Source: Mycolicibacterium hodleri (GTDB lineage Bacteria; Actinomycetota; Actinomycetes; Mycobacteriales; Mycobacteriaceae). Taken from it: DNA of 64,000 nt. Shown here piece after piece: positions 52,971 to 63,366 of this stretch (positions are counted from its first letter, which is position 1; each line of letters begins with the position of its first letter). A program made the translations under genes and the position numbers. The stretch is taken from positions 186,001 to 250,000 of the forward strand of contig NZ_JACKTL010000017.1 of assembly GCF_025822245.1 (NCBI RefSeq), read 5' to 3'. Below the pieces are notes generated by a model that was not told the DNA's origin, made no database searches, and saw only the letters and a program-made list of their open reading frames with translations.

Positions 52971-53022
52971 ATAGTGTGGTCCACGCCACTGTCAACGGGT
53001 AGATTTCGAGGGGAGGACCACC

Positions 53023-54213
53023 GTGAACCGCGTCGCCAGGATCGGTACCAGCACCGATGACGTCCGCAGGCGGAACCTCTCCGGGGTGTTGACGCTGGTG
53101 CACCGGCACCGGGGCATGAGCCGTGCCGAGCTGACCCGCCGCACGGGGCTGTCGCGGTCGACGGTCAAGGATCTCGTCGAGGAACTGGCCGCTCACCGGC
53201 TGATCGAGGAGACCCGGCCCGCCGCCTCCGCGCAGGTCGGCAGGCCCAGTCCCGTGGTGCGGCCACACCCGGGCACGCTGGCGATCGCGGTCAACCCCGA
53301 AGTCGACTCGCTCACCATCGGCCTCGTCACGCTCGGCGGATCCGTTCTCGAAGTGACCAAGCGGGCCACCCCGGGCGCCCTCACCGCGGAGCAGACCGTC
53401 GACCTCGCGGCCGACATGATCGACCGGCTGAGGCGGCAACTCGACCCGGACTGCACCGTCACGGCCGTCGGCGTCGCCGTCCCCGGCCTGGTGCACGCCG
53501 CCGGGGCCACCATCAGACTGGCCCCGCACCTCGACTGGCACGACGCCAGGATCGGTGAAATGCTGGGCGCGGCAACTGAATTGCCGACGTTTGCCGCCAA
53601 CGACGCCAACCTGGGTGCGATCGCCGAGCACATCTTCGGGACTCACGCCAACGCCGACCACATGGTGTACGTCAACGGTGGCGCGGGCGGCATCGGCGCG
53701 GGCGTCGTGGTCGCCGGGCAGCTGCTCGACGGTGCCGCGGGTTACGCCGGCGAACTCGGCCACACCTACGTCGGCGGCGCACGGCAATGCCATTGCGGCG
53801 CAATCGGATGCCTGGAGACCGAGGTCAGCCAGTCGCAAACCTACGAGAAGGATTCCAGCGTGCGGGCCACGACGGTCGAACGCCAGGCACATTACCTCGG
53901 CATCGCGCTCGGCAACGTCGTCAACCTGCTGAACCCCGGTCTGGTGGTGCTCGGCGGCTTCCTGCGGGTCTTTCCCTCGGTGGCGGCGGACACGCTCGAC
54001 GAGGCCATCGCCCGGCACGGCCTGCGCGCCCCGCGGGAGATGCTGCGGATCGTGCCAGCCAGCCTCGACGCGGACACCCTGATGATCGGTGCCGCCGAAC
54101 TGGCCTTCGCCCCGCTACTGGCCGACCCCGCCTCGCTGTACCACCAGGGCGTCCACGGCGATCGCACCGGCGGCCGAGACGATCACCGGGTTGGCCTCGA
54201 CCGCCTCGAGTGA
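53023..54213 (+). CDS. xylR: ROK family transcriptional repressor of the xylose genes (XylR-like)
   Basis: 396 residues. N-terminal winged helix [25 protein letters not shown], then the ROK sugar-kinase-like fold with [24 protein letters not shown] and the zinc site CHCGAIGC (Cys256, Cys258, Cys263). Divergent from xylA, so it most likely represses xylA and the ABC operon until xylose binds. The last ~30 residues (from the Leu-Tyr-His region on) run antisense over the end of the CoA ligase gene, a 99-bp overlap, and look non-conserved. Confidence 0.85.
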   Translation: MNRVARIGTSTDDVRRRNLSGVLTLVHRHRGMSRAELTRRTGLSRSTVKDLVEELAAHRLIEETRPAASAQVGRPSPVVRPHPGTLAIAVNPEVDSLTIGLVTLGGSVLEVTKRATPGALTAEQTVDLAADMIDRLRRQLDPDCTVTAVGVAVPGLVHAAGATIRLAPHLDWHDARIGEMLGAATELPTFAANDANLGAIAEHIFGTHANADHMVYVNGGAGGIGAGVVVAGQLLDGAAGYAGELGHTYVGGARQCHCGAIGCLETEVSQSQTYEKDSSVRATTVERQAHYLGIALGNVVNLLNPGLVVLGGFLRVFPSVAADTLDEAIARHGLRAPREMLRIVPASLDADTLMIGAAELAFAPLLADPASLYHQGVHGDRTGGRDDHRVGLDRLE

Positions 54214-56166
54214 CTCGACGAGTTCGACTGCCAGCTGCGAGAATCCGACGACGACCCTGGCCAGTGCGCCGACGTCACTCGCGGGGGCGCCACGCCAACC
54301 GTCGAGCAGGGGCCGGATTCGAAGCGCCTCCAGCATGCGCAGTGCGCCACCGTCGGACACCGGCGGGCACGCCAGCACGCGATCGGCGAGGAGCTCGACC
54401 AGGGTTCCGCCGGCGGCGACGACGACCAACGGACCGAATGCCGCATCCCGCACCACGCCCACCGACACCTCGACGCCGTCGGGCACCATCGGTTGTATCG
54501 TGACCGACGGCCCCAACCGGTGGGCGAGGTCGGCATACGCCACCCGCACCGCCATGGCGTCGGCCAGGTCGAGCGCGACGCCGTCGACGTCGCTCTTGTG
54601 TTGGGCGGCAGTAGTCTTCACGACCACGGGATAGCCGATCTCCTCGGCCACCGCCACGGCATGGTCCACGGTGTGCGCCTCGGTCGCCCGGGCGACCGGT
54701 ATCCCGTAGTCGGCGAGCAGATCGAAGGCCAGCGCGGGGTTCCAGTTCCGCAACCGCGCCTGCCACCGTCGTCGCCGGTCGACGTCGACTGCCGGCTCGG
54801 CGCACTCCAGACGCGCTGGCCACCGGGCCAGGTGCCCGAGCGCGACCACACCGCTGCGGAAGCCCTCCAGTATGGGAATGCCGTTGTCCCGCAAGCGGGC
54901 CGCCGCGTCACGGTCGACGGCGGCGGGCACGGAGGTCACGACGGCAAGCGGGGCGTCCGTCTCCGCGGCGACGTCGAGAACCGCGTCCACATAGGCGGTG
55001 TCACCGTCGAACTCCGGCACCAGGTCGACGGCGAGGGCGGTGACAGCGACGGCGGGGTCTTCGGTCATGACGCGTAGGCACGCCCGGAACAAGGCCCTGG
55101 TGTCGGCTCCGGTGCCCCAGACGTCCAGCGGGTTGGTGGCGACCAGGCCGTCGTCGAGCAGGTCCTCCACGGCCGACAGCGACCGCGCCGAGAGCTGCGC
55201 GAACTCGACGCCGACCTCGTGGGCCAGGTCGGCGATCATCGCCCGTTCGGCGCCGGAGTCGTGCACCGTGGCGATGCGGTCACCCGGCCCGGCCCGCCGT
55301 CCCGCGCTGAACAATTCGACCGCGTCGACGAACTCGGCCATGTCCCGCACGCGGACCGCCCCGACCGAATCGCAGAACGCCTGCCACGCGGCGTCACCGC
55401 CGGCCAGCGCTCCGGAGTGGGCGGCGACCATGGCCTGTCCCGTTGGCGACCCGCCGACCGGGAGGACCACCGCCGGGATCCCTCGGCCGTGGGCGCGGCG
55501 CAACGACTCTCGTAGCCGGGGTATGTCGCGCGGGGTCTCCAGCAGCAGCGCCAGGACCTTCGTGCCGGGGTCGTCCAGCGCGTAGTCGACGTAGTCGGCA
55601 GTGGTGGTGACGAGTTCCTGCCCCGAGGACACGGCCAGCCGGAAGCCGAACCCGCGACGGGACCGCAACAGCGTCGAGAACGCGGATCCGGAATGGGTGA
55701 CCAGGCTGACCCCGCCCGCGGGCAACACCTCCGGTTCGAGGTACCCGAGGGCGCGAAGTCCGATGGCGTTGTTGACGAAGCCCATGCATCCCGCGCCGCA
55801 CACGGCCATCCCGGCCTCCGACGCCACGGCGGCCACCTTCTCGCGGACACCGTTGGCCGCGCCGAAGACGACGGCCGATCGAGCACCGGCGTCGGCGGCT
55901 GCTGCCACCTGTTCGACGAGCACGCCGTCGGGCACGCCCAACAGCACCAGGTCGACGGGTTCGTCGAGGTCGGCCAGCGACGGCGCGCACGGTACGTCGC
56001 CGATCCGGTCGTAGCGGGGGTTGACCAGATGCATCCGTGCGGAACTACGCCGAGCCTCGACGATCATGCGGGCGCCGAAGCTGTCCTCGCGTGCGCTCGC
56101 GCCGACGATCGCCACCGATCGGGCTTCGAGCATGGCGGCCACCGCCGCGCGGCGCTGCTCCCCCAC
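54115..56166 (-). CDS. ADP-forming acyl-CoA ligase family protein (CoA-binding + ATP-grasp)
   Basis: 683 residues in the single-chain ACD arrangement. A CoA-binding Rossmann domain (VAIVGASAREDSFGARM) comes first, then succinyl-CoA-ligase-like domains with AAHSGALAGGDAAW (His250 as phospho-His candidate) and an ATP-grasp domain with IGYPVVVKTTAAQHKSD at the C-terminus. The family links CoA-ester formation or cleavage to ATP/ADP. Ten bp after the FAD oxidoreductase and co-transcribed with it. Substrate unknown. Confidence 0.85.
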   Translation of the reverse strand: MGEQRRAAVAAMLEARSVAIVGASAREDSFGARMIVEARRSSARMHLVNPRYDRIGDVPCAPSLADLDEPVDLVLLGVPDGVLVEQVAAAADAGARSAVVFGAANGVREKVAAVASEAGMAVCGAGCMGFVNNAIGLRALGYLEPEVLPAGGVSLVTHSGSAFSTLLRSRRGFGFRLAVSSGQELVTTTADYVDYALDDPGTKVLALLLETPRDIPRLRESLRRAHGRGIPAVVLPVGGSPTGQAMVAAHSGALAGGDAAWQAFCDSVGAVRVRDMAEFVDAVELFSAGRRAGPGDRIATVHDSGAERAMIADLAHEVGVEFAQLSARSLSAVEDLLDDGLVATNPLDVWGTGADTRALFRACLRVMTEDPAVAVTALAVDLVPEFDGDTAYVDAVLDVAAETDAPLAVVTSVPAAVDRDAAARLRDNGIPILEGFRSGVVALGHLARWPARLECAEPAVDVDRRRRWQARLRNWNPALAFDLLADYGIPVARATEAHTVDHAVAVAEEIGYPVVVKTTAAQHKSDVDGVALDLADAMAVRVAYADLAHRLGPSVTIQPMVPDGVEVSVGVVRDAAFGPLVVVAAGGTLVELLADRVLACPPVSDGGALRMLEALRIRPLLDGWRGAPASDVGALARVVVGFSQLAVELVESLEAVEANPVIVSAAGAIAVDALVVQRGGVGQ

Positions 56167-56176
56167 GGATCAGGCC

Positions 56177-57820
56177 CTAGGACGAGCGGCTCAGGGCGGC
56201 GCGGAGCCGCCCGGTGGCCCGCTTCTTGTCCGCCAGTGCGGCCTTGGCCGCCTGCCAGCCCGGGATTCCGCAGACTCCGCCACCGGCGTGGGTGGCCGAA
56301 CTGCCGTTGTAAAGCCCGGCGATCGGGGTGCGGTAGTCGGCGAAGCCGGGCGCCGGCCGCATGTGGAACAACTGCTCCAGCGACAGCTCGCCGTGGAAGA
56401 TGTTGCCGCCGATCAAGCCGTACTCCTGCTCCATCTCGTGCGGGCCGACGACGTCGCGGTGCAGGATCGAGGCCTTGAAGCCGGGTGCCACCTGGTCGTA
56501 GAGATCGATCAGCCGGTCGGCGTAGGCGTCGAGTTCCTGCGTGTGCGGGGCGTCGGCCCATTCCGCAGGTACCCACTGGGTGAACAGCGACATGATGTGC
56601 GTGCCATCGGGATTGAGCGTCTTGTCCAGAGTGGTGGGGATGACGCCGTCGCTGAAGGGCATCAGTGCCGGCTTGCCGAGCCGGGCGTCCTGGAAGGCCG
56701 CTTCGATGTACTCCATCGTGGGCGCCATCTCCACCGAACCGGTGTGGTGCTCGGCAATGCCCGAACTCGGGTCGGCGGTGAAGTTGGGGAGCTCGCCGAG
56801 CGCCAGGTTGATCTTCACGACGCCGCTGCGGGTCTTCCAGTGCTCGATGTCGCGGACGAAGTCGTCGGGCAGCTCGTGGCGCGGGATCTGGTCGAGGAAG
56901 GCGGTCCGTGGGTGCAGGGTGGTGACGACCAACGGCGCGGTGATCTCCTCGCCGTTCTCCAGCACCACGCCCTCGACCTTGCCACCTCGCACCTTCAGGG
57001 TGGAAACCCTTGCATTTGTTCGGATCTCGGCTCCAAAGGCTCGCGCCGAGCGGGCGATGGCCGCCGACACCCCGCCCATGCCGCCTTCGGGGAAGCCCCA
57101 GCTGCCGAGTTGCCCGTCACCGACGTCACCGATCGAGTGGTGTGCCATCACGTAGGCAGTGCCCGGCTCGTACGGGCCGGCCCAGGTGCCGATCACGCCG
57201 TTCACCGCGAGTGCCCCCTTGATCTGCGGGGACTCGAACCAGTCGTCGAGCAGGTCGGCGATGCTCATCGTCAGCAGGCGGGTGACGTCCGCGGTCATCC
57301 GGGTGGTGATGCCCTTCTGACTCCACGCCAGCTTGGCGAGGTCGAACAGGTCGGACGGCTTGTGGGAACCGATGTTTGGCGGTACCTGGGTGAGCAGCGG
57401 ACCCATCACCTCGGCGATGCCCTCGAGCCATGCGTTCCACCTGGGCCACGCGTCGGCGTCCCGCTTGGAGAACTTGGCGATCTGCTCGTGCGTGCGGGCC
57501 GGATCGTCCTCGAAGATGGTCAGCGACCCGCCTTCGGGGAAGGCCTGGTAGTAGGGCCCCATCGGATGGACCTTGTAACCGTGGCGTTCCAGGCCGAGGT
57601 CGGCGACGATGGTCGGCGGCATCAGGCTGACGACGTACGACAGCCGGGTGACGCGCAGGTGTGGGGCGTCCTCCCACGGCGACTCCGTGGTCGCCGCCCC
57701 TCCGAGACTGCCCCGGGATTCCAGCACCAGGGTCTTCGCCCCGGACCGGGCCAGATACGCGGCCGCGACGAGACCGTTGTGCCCTCCGCCGACGATGACG
57801 GCGTCGTAAGCGTTGGCCAT
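56177..57820 (-). CDS. FAD-dependent oxidoreductase, PYROXD2/phytoene-desaturase-like
   Basis: 547 residues. N-terminal AVIVGGGHNGLVAAAYLARSG with ESRGSLGGAATTE (FAD), C-terminal GLYNGSSATHAGGGVCGIPG closing the FAD site. The subfamily includes PYROXD2 and amine-oxidase-like proteins; not a true carotenoid desaturase, as no carotenoid genes are nearby. AGAAGG precedes the ATG. Its -10 TAGATT sits within operator site B. Confidence 0.85.
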   Translation of the reverse strand: MANAYDAVIVGGGHNGLVAAAYLARSGAKTLVLESRGSLGGAATTESPWEDAPHLRVTRLSYVVSLMPPTIVADLGLERHGYKVHPMGPYYQAFPEGGSLTIFEDDPARTHEQIAKFSKRDADAWPRWNAWLEGIAEVMGPLLTQVPPNIGSHKPSDLFDLAKLAWSQKGITTRMTADVTRLLTMSIADLLDDWFESPQIKGALAVNGVIGTWAGPYEPGTAYVMAHHSIGDVGDGQLGSWGFPEGGMGGVSAAIARSARAFGAEIRTNARVSTLKVRGGKVEGVVLENGEEITAPLVVTTLHPRTAFLDQIPRHELPDDFVRDIEHWKTRSGVVKINLALGELPNFTADPSSGIAEHHTGSVEMAPTMEYIEAAFQDARLGKPALMPFSDGVIPTTLDKTLNPDGTHIMSLFTQWVPAEWADAPHTQELDAYADRLIDLYDQVAPGFKASILHRDVVGPHEMEQEYGLIGGNIFHGELSLEQLFHMRPAPGFADYRTPIAGLYNGSSATHAGGGVCGIPGWQAAKAALADKKRATGRLRAALSRSS

Positions 57821-57855
57821 GAGCGACCTTCTTCCGTGTGGTGGACGACTGGCCT

Positions 57856-57873
57856 GACTGACTGTTCAATCTA
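57856..57873. promoter_or_regulatory. TetR-type operator, site B (FAD oxidoreductase / TetR divergon)
   Basis: GACTGA-CTGT-TCAATC, the same palindrome as sites A and C with one arm mismatch. The minus-strand -10 TAGATT (57868-57873) overlaps its right arm. Adjacent to the TetR gene, so autoregulation is expected. Confidence 0.75.
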
Positions 57874-57934
57874 ATCGAGTGTTAGGCTTGCAGACAAGTA
57901 GCAGTGCCGCCACTGGAGGGGGATCGAGAGCGAC

Positions 57935-58594
57935 ATGGCCGAACCTGCGGCTGCGACGGAGAACAACGAGGGCCGTCGGGTCGAGATGCTGGACGCCGCA
58001 GCGAGCTTGATCTGCGAGCGCGGCTTCGGCGACACGCGCATCGCCGACGTCGCCAAGCGGGCCGGCGTCAGCTCCGCACTCGTCATCTACTACTTCGGCA
58101 CCCGGGACCGCCTGCTGGTCGACGCCCTGCGCCACTCCGAGGAGTCGTTCTATGAGGCGGCGGAGAAGATGCTCGCCGAGGTCACCTCGATGCGCGAGCG
58201 GTTGTCGCTGCTGATCAGGTGGACGGTAATCCCCCAGGCGGACAACGAGATTCCCGGCGCTTGGGGATTGTGGTTCGACCTGTGGGCGCAGGCCTTCCGC
58301 CACGAAGAGGTCAAGGCGGGACGGGTCGAGCTCGACGCCCGCTGGCGCCGGATGATCGTCGACGCCGTCAAGTCCGGCGAGGCCACCGACGAACTCGGGG
58401 GCAGGGTCGACGCCCGGATGTTCGCGCTCGAATTCGCGGCACTGCTCGACGGCTTGTCGATTCAGGTCGCGCTCGAGGATCCCGAGGTGGACTCCGAGAT
58501 CGCCTACGCCATCGCGATGCGGTTCTGCGAACGCGAACTCGACCTGCCGCCGGTGAAGAAGGGCCAGAAGAAGATCAGGCCGAAGAAGGGCTGA
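57935..58594 (+). CDS. TetR family regulator of the amine-utilisation regulon
   Basis: 219 residues. HTH in [37 protein letters not shown]; the C-terminal BetI-like ligand domain contains [18 protein letters not shown] and ends in a Lys-rich tail. Divergent from the FAD oxidoreductase with site B between them, and the same site recurs at two further promoters. The BetI/PuuR-like family senses choline, polyamines or similar. Its last 20 bp overlap the end of the convergent potA gene. Confidence 0.88.
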   Translation: MAEPAAATENNEGRRVEMLDAAASLICERGFGDTRIADVAKRAGVSSALVIYYFGTRDRLLVDALRHSEESFYEAAEKMLAEVTSMRERLSLLIRWTVIPQADNEIPGAWGLWFDLWAQAFRHEEVKAGRVELDARWRRMIVDAVKSGEATDELGGRVDARMFALEFAALLDGLSIQVALEDPEVDSEIAYAIAMRFCERELDLPPVKKGQKKIRPKKG

Positions 58595-59732
58595 GCTCCT
58601 CGTCTGCGGACGCCGCCACGGGGTCGGTCGTCGGCGACGCCGTGCTGCGGTGCAACACCCGAACGGCGTCATGGGCGCACACGCACGTCACCCGGGCTCC
58701 GAGGGAGTGCGGCACCGAGGCCGGACCGGCGTTGTTCGGCACCTCGACCACCAACGTCGTCGCGGCGCCGACGTCGACGTGCACCTGCGTCTGGGCACCG
58801 AGGTACACGATCTGCGCCACCGTGCCGCTGATGGCGTTGTCACCCGTACGCACGGGGTCGTCGGGCCCCTGCAGCGCGATGCGCTCGGGCCGAATCACGA
58901 TTGCCGCCGCGCCCCTCGTCACCGATCGGTCGACCACTGCGCCGAGTCGGGTGTCGACCGCCAGACACACCGCCGAGGTGCCGGAGACGTCGACCACGTC
59001 GGCGTCGAAGATGTTTGCGGCGCCCAGGAATCCGGCGACGAACGTCGTCGCCGGCGACGAGTAGATCTCCTGCGGCGGTCCGACCTGCTCGACCCGCCCG
59101 TCCGCCAGTACCGCGATGTGGTCGCTCATGGTGAGAGCTTCCTCCTGGTCGTGCGTGACGTAGACGAACGTGATGCCGACTTCCCGTTGCACGGCCCGCA
59201 ATTCGAGTTGCAACTGCCTGCGTAGCTTGGCGTCCAGCGCGCCGAGGGGTTCGTCGAGGAGAAGCACCCGTGGCCGCAAGACCAACGCCCGCGCGAGCGC
59301 CACCCGCTGCTGCTGACCGCCCGACAGTTGGGCGGGGCGCCGCTTGGCGAACTTGCCCATCTGCACCAGTTCCAGGGCCTCGCCGACGCGCCGCCGGGTC
59401 TCCTCCCGCGAGGTCTTCAGGTACTTGAGCCCGAAGGCCACGTTGTCGGCCACGGTCATGAAGGGGAACAGGGCGTAGGTCTGGAAGACGGTGTTCACCG
59501 GCCGACGGTGTGGCGGATCGCCCACCACGTCGCGACCGTCGAGCTCGATGCGCCCCGAGTCGGGCTTCTCGAAACCGGCGATCATGCGCAGCGTCGTGGT
59601 CTTGCCGCAACCGGACGCCCCAAGGAGCGAATAGAACTGTCCCGCCGGAATGTCGAGGTCGATCCCCGTCACCGCGGGAACGCCGTCGAAGGACTTCGCC
59701 AGCTGGTGCAGACCGATGTGACCGCCCGTCAC
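58575..59732 (-). CDS. potA: spermidine/putrescine-type ABC transporter ATP-binding protein
   Basis: 385 residues. ABC domain with Walker [10 protein letters not shown] (38-46), [18 protein letters not shown], signature [16 protein letters not shown] and Walker [13 protein letters not shown]; then the TOBE domains of PotA/FbpC-type ATPases (VIRPERIAL). GTG overlaps the aminotransferase stop (GTGA). It powers the PotB/PotC permeases encoded divergently. Confidence 0.9.
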   Translation of the reverse strand: MTGGHIGLHQLAKSFDGVPAVTGIDLDIPAGQFYSLLGASGCGKTTTLRMIAGFEKPDSGRIELDGRDVVGDPPHRRPVNTVFQTYALFPFMTVADNVAFGLKYLKTSREETRRRVGEALELVQMGKFAKRRPAQLSGGQQQRVALARALVLRPRVLLLDEPLGALDAKLRRQLQLELRAVQREVGITFVYVTHDQEEALTMSDHIAVLADGRVEQVGPPQEIYSSPATTFVAGFLGAANIFDADVVDVSGTSAVCLAVDTRLGAVVDRSVTRGAAAIVIRPERIALQGPDDPVRTGDNAISGTVAQIVYLGAQTQVHVDVGAATTLVVEVPNNAGPASVPHSLGARVTCVCAHDAVRVLHRSTASPTTDPVAASADEELSPSSA

Positions 59733-61105
59733 ACCGCCACGGCCTTGGCCAATCGCGCGAAGTTCGCCGCGAACCGGTCGACGTCGGAGTCGTCGTGCTG
59801 AACGGACAGCAGCCATTGCTCCACCTTCCCCCATGGTGGCAGGAACACGCCGCCATTGTGCTGAATCAGCCAGTGCAGATGGCCGAGGCGCGCGTCGACC
59901 CGGAGGAAGTCGCGGAACTCCCGGACCGGCTCGCGGCGGAACGTCACGCACCCCTTGGCGCCGACCGAGACGACGTGCCAGTCGAACCCGTGCTCGGCGA
60001 TGACCGCCTCCAGCGTCCCGCGAAGGCGCGTGCCCAACGCGTCGAGGTGGCGGTAGTTGTCGTCGGTGAGCACTTCCGACAGCGTGGCGCGGGTCGCCGC
60101 CATCGCCAGTGGGTTGCCGTTGAAGGTGCCCACTTGTTCGTAGCGACCGTCGGCGATGGCCGACATCACCTCCGTCGTGCCGCCGATCGCCGCCACCGAG
60201 ATGCCACCGCCCAGCGCCTTGGCCAGGCAGACCATGTCGGGCACCACGCCGGAGAGGGCGGTCACGCCGCCCGGCCCGGTGGTGAAGCCGGTCTTCACCT
60301 CGTCGAAGACGAGCAGAGCCCCGGCCTGGTGGACGAGGTCTCGAATCGCCGCCAGATAACCGTCGTCCGGGGTGATGATGCCGGCGTTCATCATGACGGG
60401 CTCGAGGATCATCGCGGCCACCCGACCCCGATGGTCGGACAGTGCCCGCGCGACCGCGTCGGCGTCGTTGAACGGCACTACGACCACCAGATCGCGAATG
60501 GCTGCCGGAATGCCCGAATTGCCAGGCACACCGGTGGGATGATCGCGGGGTCCGATCTCGTCGGCCTCCGGCAGCACCGACACCTGGACCGAATCGTGGT
60601 GACCGTGATAGCAGCCCTCCACCTTGATGATGAGGTCGCGACCGGTGAGTGCGCGGGCCAGATGGATCGCGTCCATCGTGGCCTCGGTGCCCGAGTTGGC
60701 GAACCGCCACAGCGGCAGGTCGAACCGGCGGGCCAGCTCCCCCGCGATCCAGATCGCGTCCTCGGTGGGTTGCGCGAAGTGGGTGCCCCGGCGGACCCGG
60801 TCGCTCACCGCGGCGACGATCGCCGGATGGGCGTGCCCCGCAATGGATGCGCCGTAACCGCCATGCATGTCGACGTAGGAGTTGCCGTCGACGTCGTAGA
60901 CCTTCGAACCCGCGCCGTGGCTCATCCAGACGGCCTGCGGCTCGGCGATTTGCCAGTTGGACGTGGCCCCGCCGGCGAGGTGCTCACGCGCCCGCACGAT
61001 CATCTCCGAGCTGCGCGGCTGGCGCCGCAGGAAGATCCGCTCCTCGGTGGCGATGAGATCGTCGACCGCGTCCGACACTTGGCTCTGCAGCACCGTCGAG
61101 GGCAC
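59729..61105 (-). CDS. class III aminotransferase (glutamate-1-semialdehyde aminomutase-like)
   Basis: 458 residues, fold-type I PLP enzyme. [19 protein letters not shown] (cofactor phosphate), [18 protein letters not shown] (PLP ring Asp) and the Schiff-base Lys296 in LAKALGGG. It is closest to the GSA-aminomutase/omega-aminotransferase group; no hem genes adjoin it, so it is more probably an omega-amine transaminase of this pathway. GTGGAGG precedes the GTG. First gene of the minus-strand operon with potA; -10 TAGACT within site C. Confidence 0.85.
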   Translation of the reverse strand: MPSTVLQSQVSDAVDDLIATEERIFLRRQPRSSEMIVRAREHLAGGATSNWQIAEPQAVWMSHGAGSKVYDVDGNSYVDMHGGYGASIAGHAHPAIVAAVSDRVRRGTHFAQPTEDAIWIAGELARRFDLPLWRFANSGTEATMDAIHLARALTGRDLIIKVEGCYHGHHDSVQVSVLPEADEIGPRDHPTGVPGNSGIPAAIRDLVVVVPFNDADAVARALSDHRGRVAAMILEPVMMNAGIITPDDGYLAAIRDLVHQAGALLVFDEVKTGFTTGPGGVTALSGVVPDMVCLAKALGGGISVAAIGGTTEVMSAIADGRYEQVGTFNGNPLAMAATRATLSEVLTDDNYRHLDALGTRLRGTLEAVIAEHGFDWHVVSVGAKGCVTFRREPVREFRDFLRVDARLGHLHWLIQHNGGVFLPPWGKVEQWLLSVQHDDSDVDRFAANFARLAKAVAV

Positions 61106-61128
61106 GGCGCACCTCCACTTCCTAGCGG

Positions 61129-61150
61129 TTGACTGAGCATTCAGTCTATG
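61129..61150. promoter_or_regulatory. TetR-type operator, site C (aminotransferase / potD divergon)
   Basis: GACTGA-GCAT-TCAGTC, perfect arms at 61131-61146, in the same context as site A (21 of 22 bases shared). The minus-strand -10 TAGACT (61143-61148) is inside it. Confidence 0.8.
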
Positions 61151-61195
61151 CGAGAGTCCTATCACCGACAAGACGCGAACCTGCGGGAGGCCCGG

Positions 61196-62455
61196 ATGCC
61201 AGCCCAGAAGCCGACGCCCCGACAGTTCGCGTCGAATCGTCGCCAATTCCTGCAGCGCGCTGCGCTTCTCGCCGTCACGGCGCCCACCCTGGGCGCCTTC
61301 CTCGCGGCGTGCTCGAAGGAACCGGCCGGATCGCAGGGGGCCGCGCCCACGCTGACGATCGCCAAACCGGACAACCCGGTCAAGTGGGACGTCCCGGCTG
61401 ACAACAAGCCCATCGCGGACGCGTTGGCCCCGGAGAAGGGCGCCACCCTCAAGATCTACAACTACGCCGACTACCTCAGTCCCCAGGCCATCAAGACATT
61501 CGAGGATCAGTACGGCTGCAAGATCGAGGTCTCCACCTTCAACGACGGTGACGAGGCCATCACCAAGCTGCGCAGCGGCGTCGACTTCGACATATACAAC
61601 GCCAATTACACCGAGATGAGCCGACTGGTCACCGGCGGGCTGCTGCGCCCGTTGAACCACACCTATCTGCCGAACATCTCCAACGTGTGGCCGAGCTTCA
61701 CCAACCCCTGGTATGACCAGGGCTGGCAGTACACCGTTCCGTACACCATCTACACCACCGGAATGGGTTGGCGCAGTGACCAAGTGCCCGCGAACATCGG
61801 TGAGCTGAAGAACCCTTACGAATCGCTGTGGGACCCCGCCTACAAGGACAAGACCGCGATCATCGACGACTGGCACACCGCCATGGCGATGGTGCTGTTG
61901 AAGCAGGGCATCACCGACGTCAACACGTCGTCGGCCGACGATCTGAAGATGGTCGGCGACCAACTCAGCGCACTGGTCAAGGCAACGTCGCCCAAGGTCA
62001 CGATCACGATGTACAGCGACATGCCGGCGGGCCAGATCGGCCTGTGCCAGATGTGGTCCGGTGACGTCATCAACGCCCAGTCCTACCTGCCCGAGGGCGT
62101 GGGCACAGAGGTGCTGCAGTACTGGTTCCCGAAGGACGGCAAGGGGCTGGTCGACAACGACATGCTGGTCACCCTCAAGGGCGGGAAGAACCCGGTGCTC
62201 GCGCATCTGTTCCTCAACCACATGCTGGATCCCGCAGTGGCCAAGGAGAACTTCTCCGCAATCGGTTATCAGCCCCCGCAGAACACCCTCACCGCCGACT
62301 CCCTGATCGCCGAGGAGTTCATCCCCGAGAACCTGCGGTCGGCGATCGTCAAGCCCGAGTACTTCGACAGTGGCTATCGCCTGCTCGAGCTGGACGCCGA
62401 CAACGACGCCGCGTGGCACAACGTCTGGAACGCGTTCAACGCCGGCGGGTCCTAG
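61196..62455 (+). CDS. potD: spermidine/putrescine-type substrate-binding lipoprotein, Tat exported
   Basis: 419 residues. RRQFLQRAALLAVTAP is a twin-arginine signal and LAAC places the lipid Cys at residue 39. The binding domain begins LKIYNYADYLSPQAIKTFEDQYG with the PotD-like pattern, then FNDGDEAITKLRSG and YTEMSRLV. Ligand determinants cannot be named. The ATG with GGGAGG upstream is preferred to an ATG 48 bp earlier that lies on the operator. 5 bp before potB. Confidence 0.88.
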   Translation: MPAQKPTPRQFASNRRQFLQRAALLAVTAPTLGAFLAACSKEPAGSQGAAPTLTIAKPDNPVKWDVPADNKPIADALAPEKGATLKIYNYADYLSPQAIKTFEDQYGCKIEVSTFNDGDEAITKLRSGVDFDIYNANYTEMSRLVTGGLLRPLNHTYLPNISNVWPSFTNPWYDQGWQYTVPYTIYTTGMGWRSDQVPANIGELKNPYESLWDPAYKDKTAIIDDWHTAMAMVLLKQGITDVNTSSADDLKMVGDQLSALVKATSPKVTITMYSDMPAGQIGLCQMWSGDVINAQSYLPEGVGTEVLQYWFPKDGKGLVDNDMLVTLKGGKNPVLAHLFLNHMLDPAVAKENFSAIGYQPPQNTLTADSLIAEEFIPENLRSAIVKPEYFDSGYRLLELDADNDAAWHNVWNAFNAGGS

Positions 62456-62460
62456 CAGCG

Positions 62461-63366
62461 GTGCTGCAGCGGTCCCGCGAACCCAACGTCCGGCTGTGGG
62501 CGGCCCTGGCCGCACCGGGCATCGGCTGGTTGGCGCTCTTCTTCCTCGCCCCGCTGTACGTGGTGCTGGCGATCGTGTTCGGTCGCGTCGACCCGCTGTT
62601 CCGTACCGCGGTCCCGGTGTGGAATCCGTTGCATTGGAACCCCTCCCAGTTCACCTACGTGCTGTCTCGAATCAGCCCGGACGGGGTCTACTTTCCCGCG
62701 CTGCTGCGCACCGTGGGCTACGTCGGCGCGGCGAGCGTCCTGTGCCTGGCCATCGCGTTCCCAGTCGCCTACTACGTGGCCCGGCTGGCCGGCCGACGCA
62801 AGGGGCTGCTGATCGCCCTGCTGATCGCGCCGTTCTGGATCAGCTACATGATGCGAATGTTGGCCTGGGTGAACCTGCTTCAGAACGACGGCCTGGTGAA
62901 CCGGCTGCTGAACTTCGGGGGCCTGTTCGACGTCACCGTCGACTGGCTCACCGGCCAACCGGTCGTGGTGATCCTCGGCCTGGCCTACGGCTACGTCCCG
63001 TACATGATCCTGCCGCTGTATGCCGGTCTCGACCGGCTGTCACAACCCATGCTGGAGGCCGCGCGGGATCTGGGCGCCAACCGCGTGTCGTCGTTCCTGC
63101 GGGTGACGCTGCCGCTGTGTCGGCCGACGATACTGGCCGCGGTACTGCTCACCTGCCTGCCGATGCTCGGTGACTACTTCACCAACGACCTGCTGTCCGC
63201 GTCGCCGAAGACCGCGATGGTCGGCAACCTCATCAACGACAGCGTGCAGGCGCCGGGCCAGACCGGTCAGGCGGGCGCGTTCGTGATGCTGGTGCTGCTC
63301 GCCACGGTGTTGCCGATGTTCTACTACGTCCGAGTCACGTTGCGCGGAGACGAGGTTCGGACGTGA
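62461..63366 (+). CDS. potB: spermidine/putrescine-type ABC permease PotB
   Basis: 301 residues, six helices. The EAA coupling loop is MLEAARDLGANRVSSFLRVTLPLC. SYMMRMLAWVNLLQNDGLVNRLL is typical of PotB. GTG start 5 bp after potD; stop shares its A with the potC ATG. Confidence 0.88.
   Translation: MLQRSREPNVRLWAALAAPGIGWLALFFLAPLYVVLAIVFGRVDPLFRTAVPVWNPLHWNPSQFTYVLSRISPDGVYFPALLRTVGYVGAASVLCLAIAFPVAYYVARLAGRRKGLLIALLIAPFWISYMMRMLAWVNLLQNDGLVNRLLNFGGLFDVTVDWLTGQPVVVILGLAYGYVPYMILPLYAGLDRLSQPMLEAARDLGANRVSSFLRVTLPLCRPTILAAVLLTCLPMLGDYFTNDLLSASPKTAMVGNLINDSVQAPGQTGQAGAFVMLVLLATVLPMFYYVRVTLRGDEVRT

Noticed and set aside
56177..57820. Phytoene desaturase (carotenoid synthesis)
   Set aside because: No crt genes are nearby, and the C-terminal features fit PYROXD2-like oxidoreductases.
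59729..61105. hemL (glutamate-1-semialdehyde aminomutase) for heme synthesis
   Set aside because: The sequence is GSA-like, but the gene is coupled to potA and shares a regulon operator with potD. No heme genes are near, so a catabolic aminotransferase is more likely.
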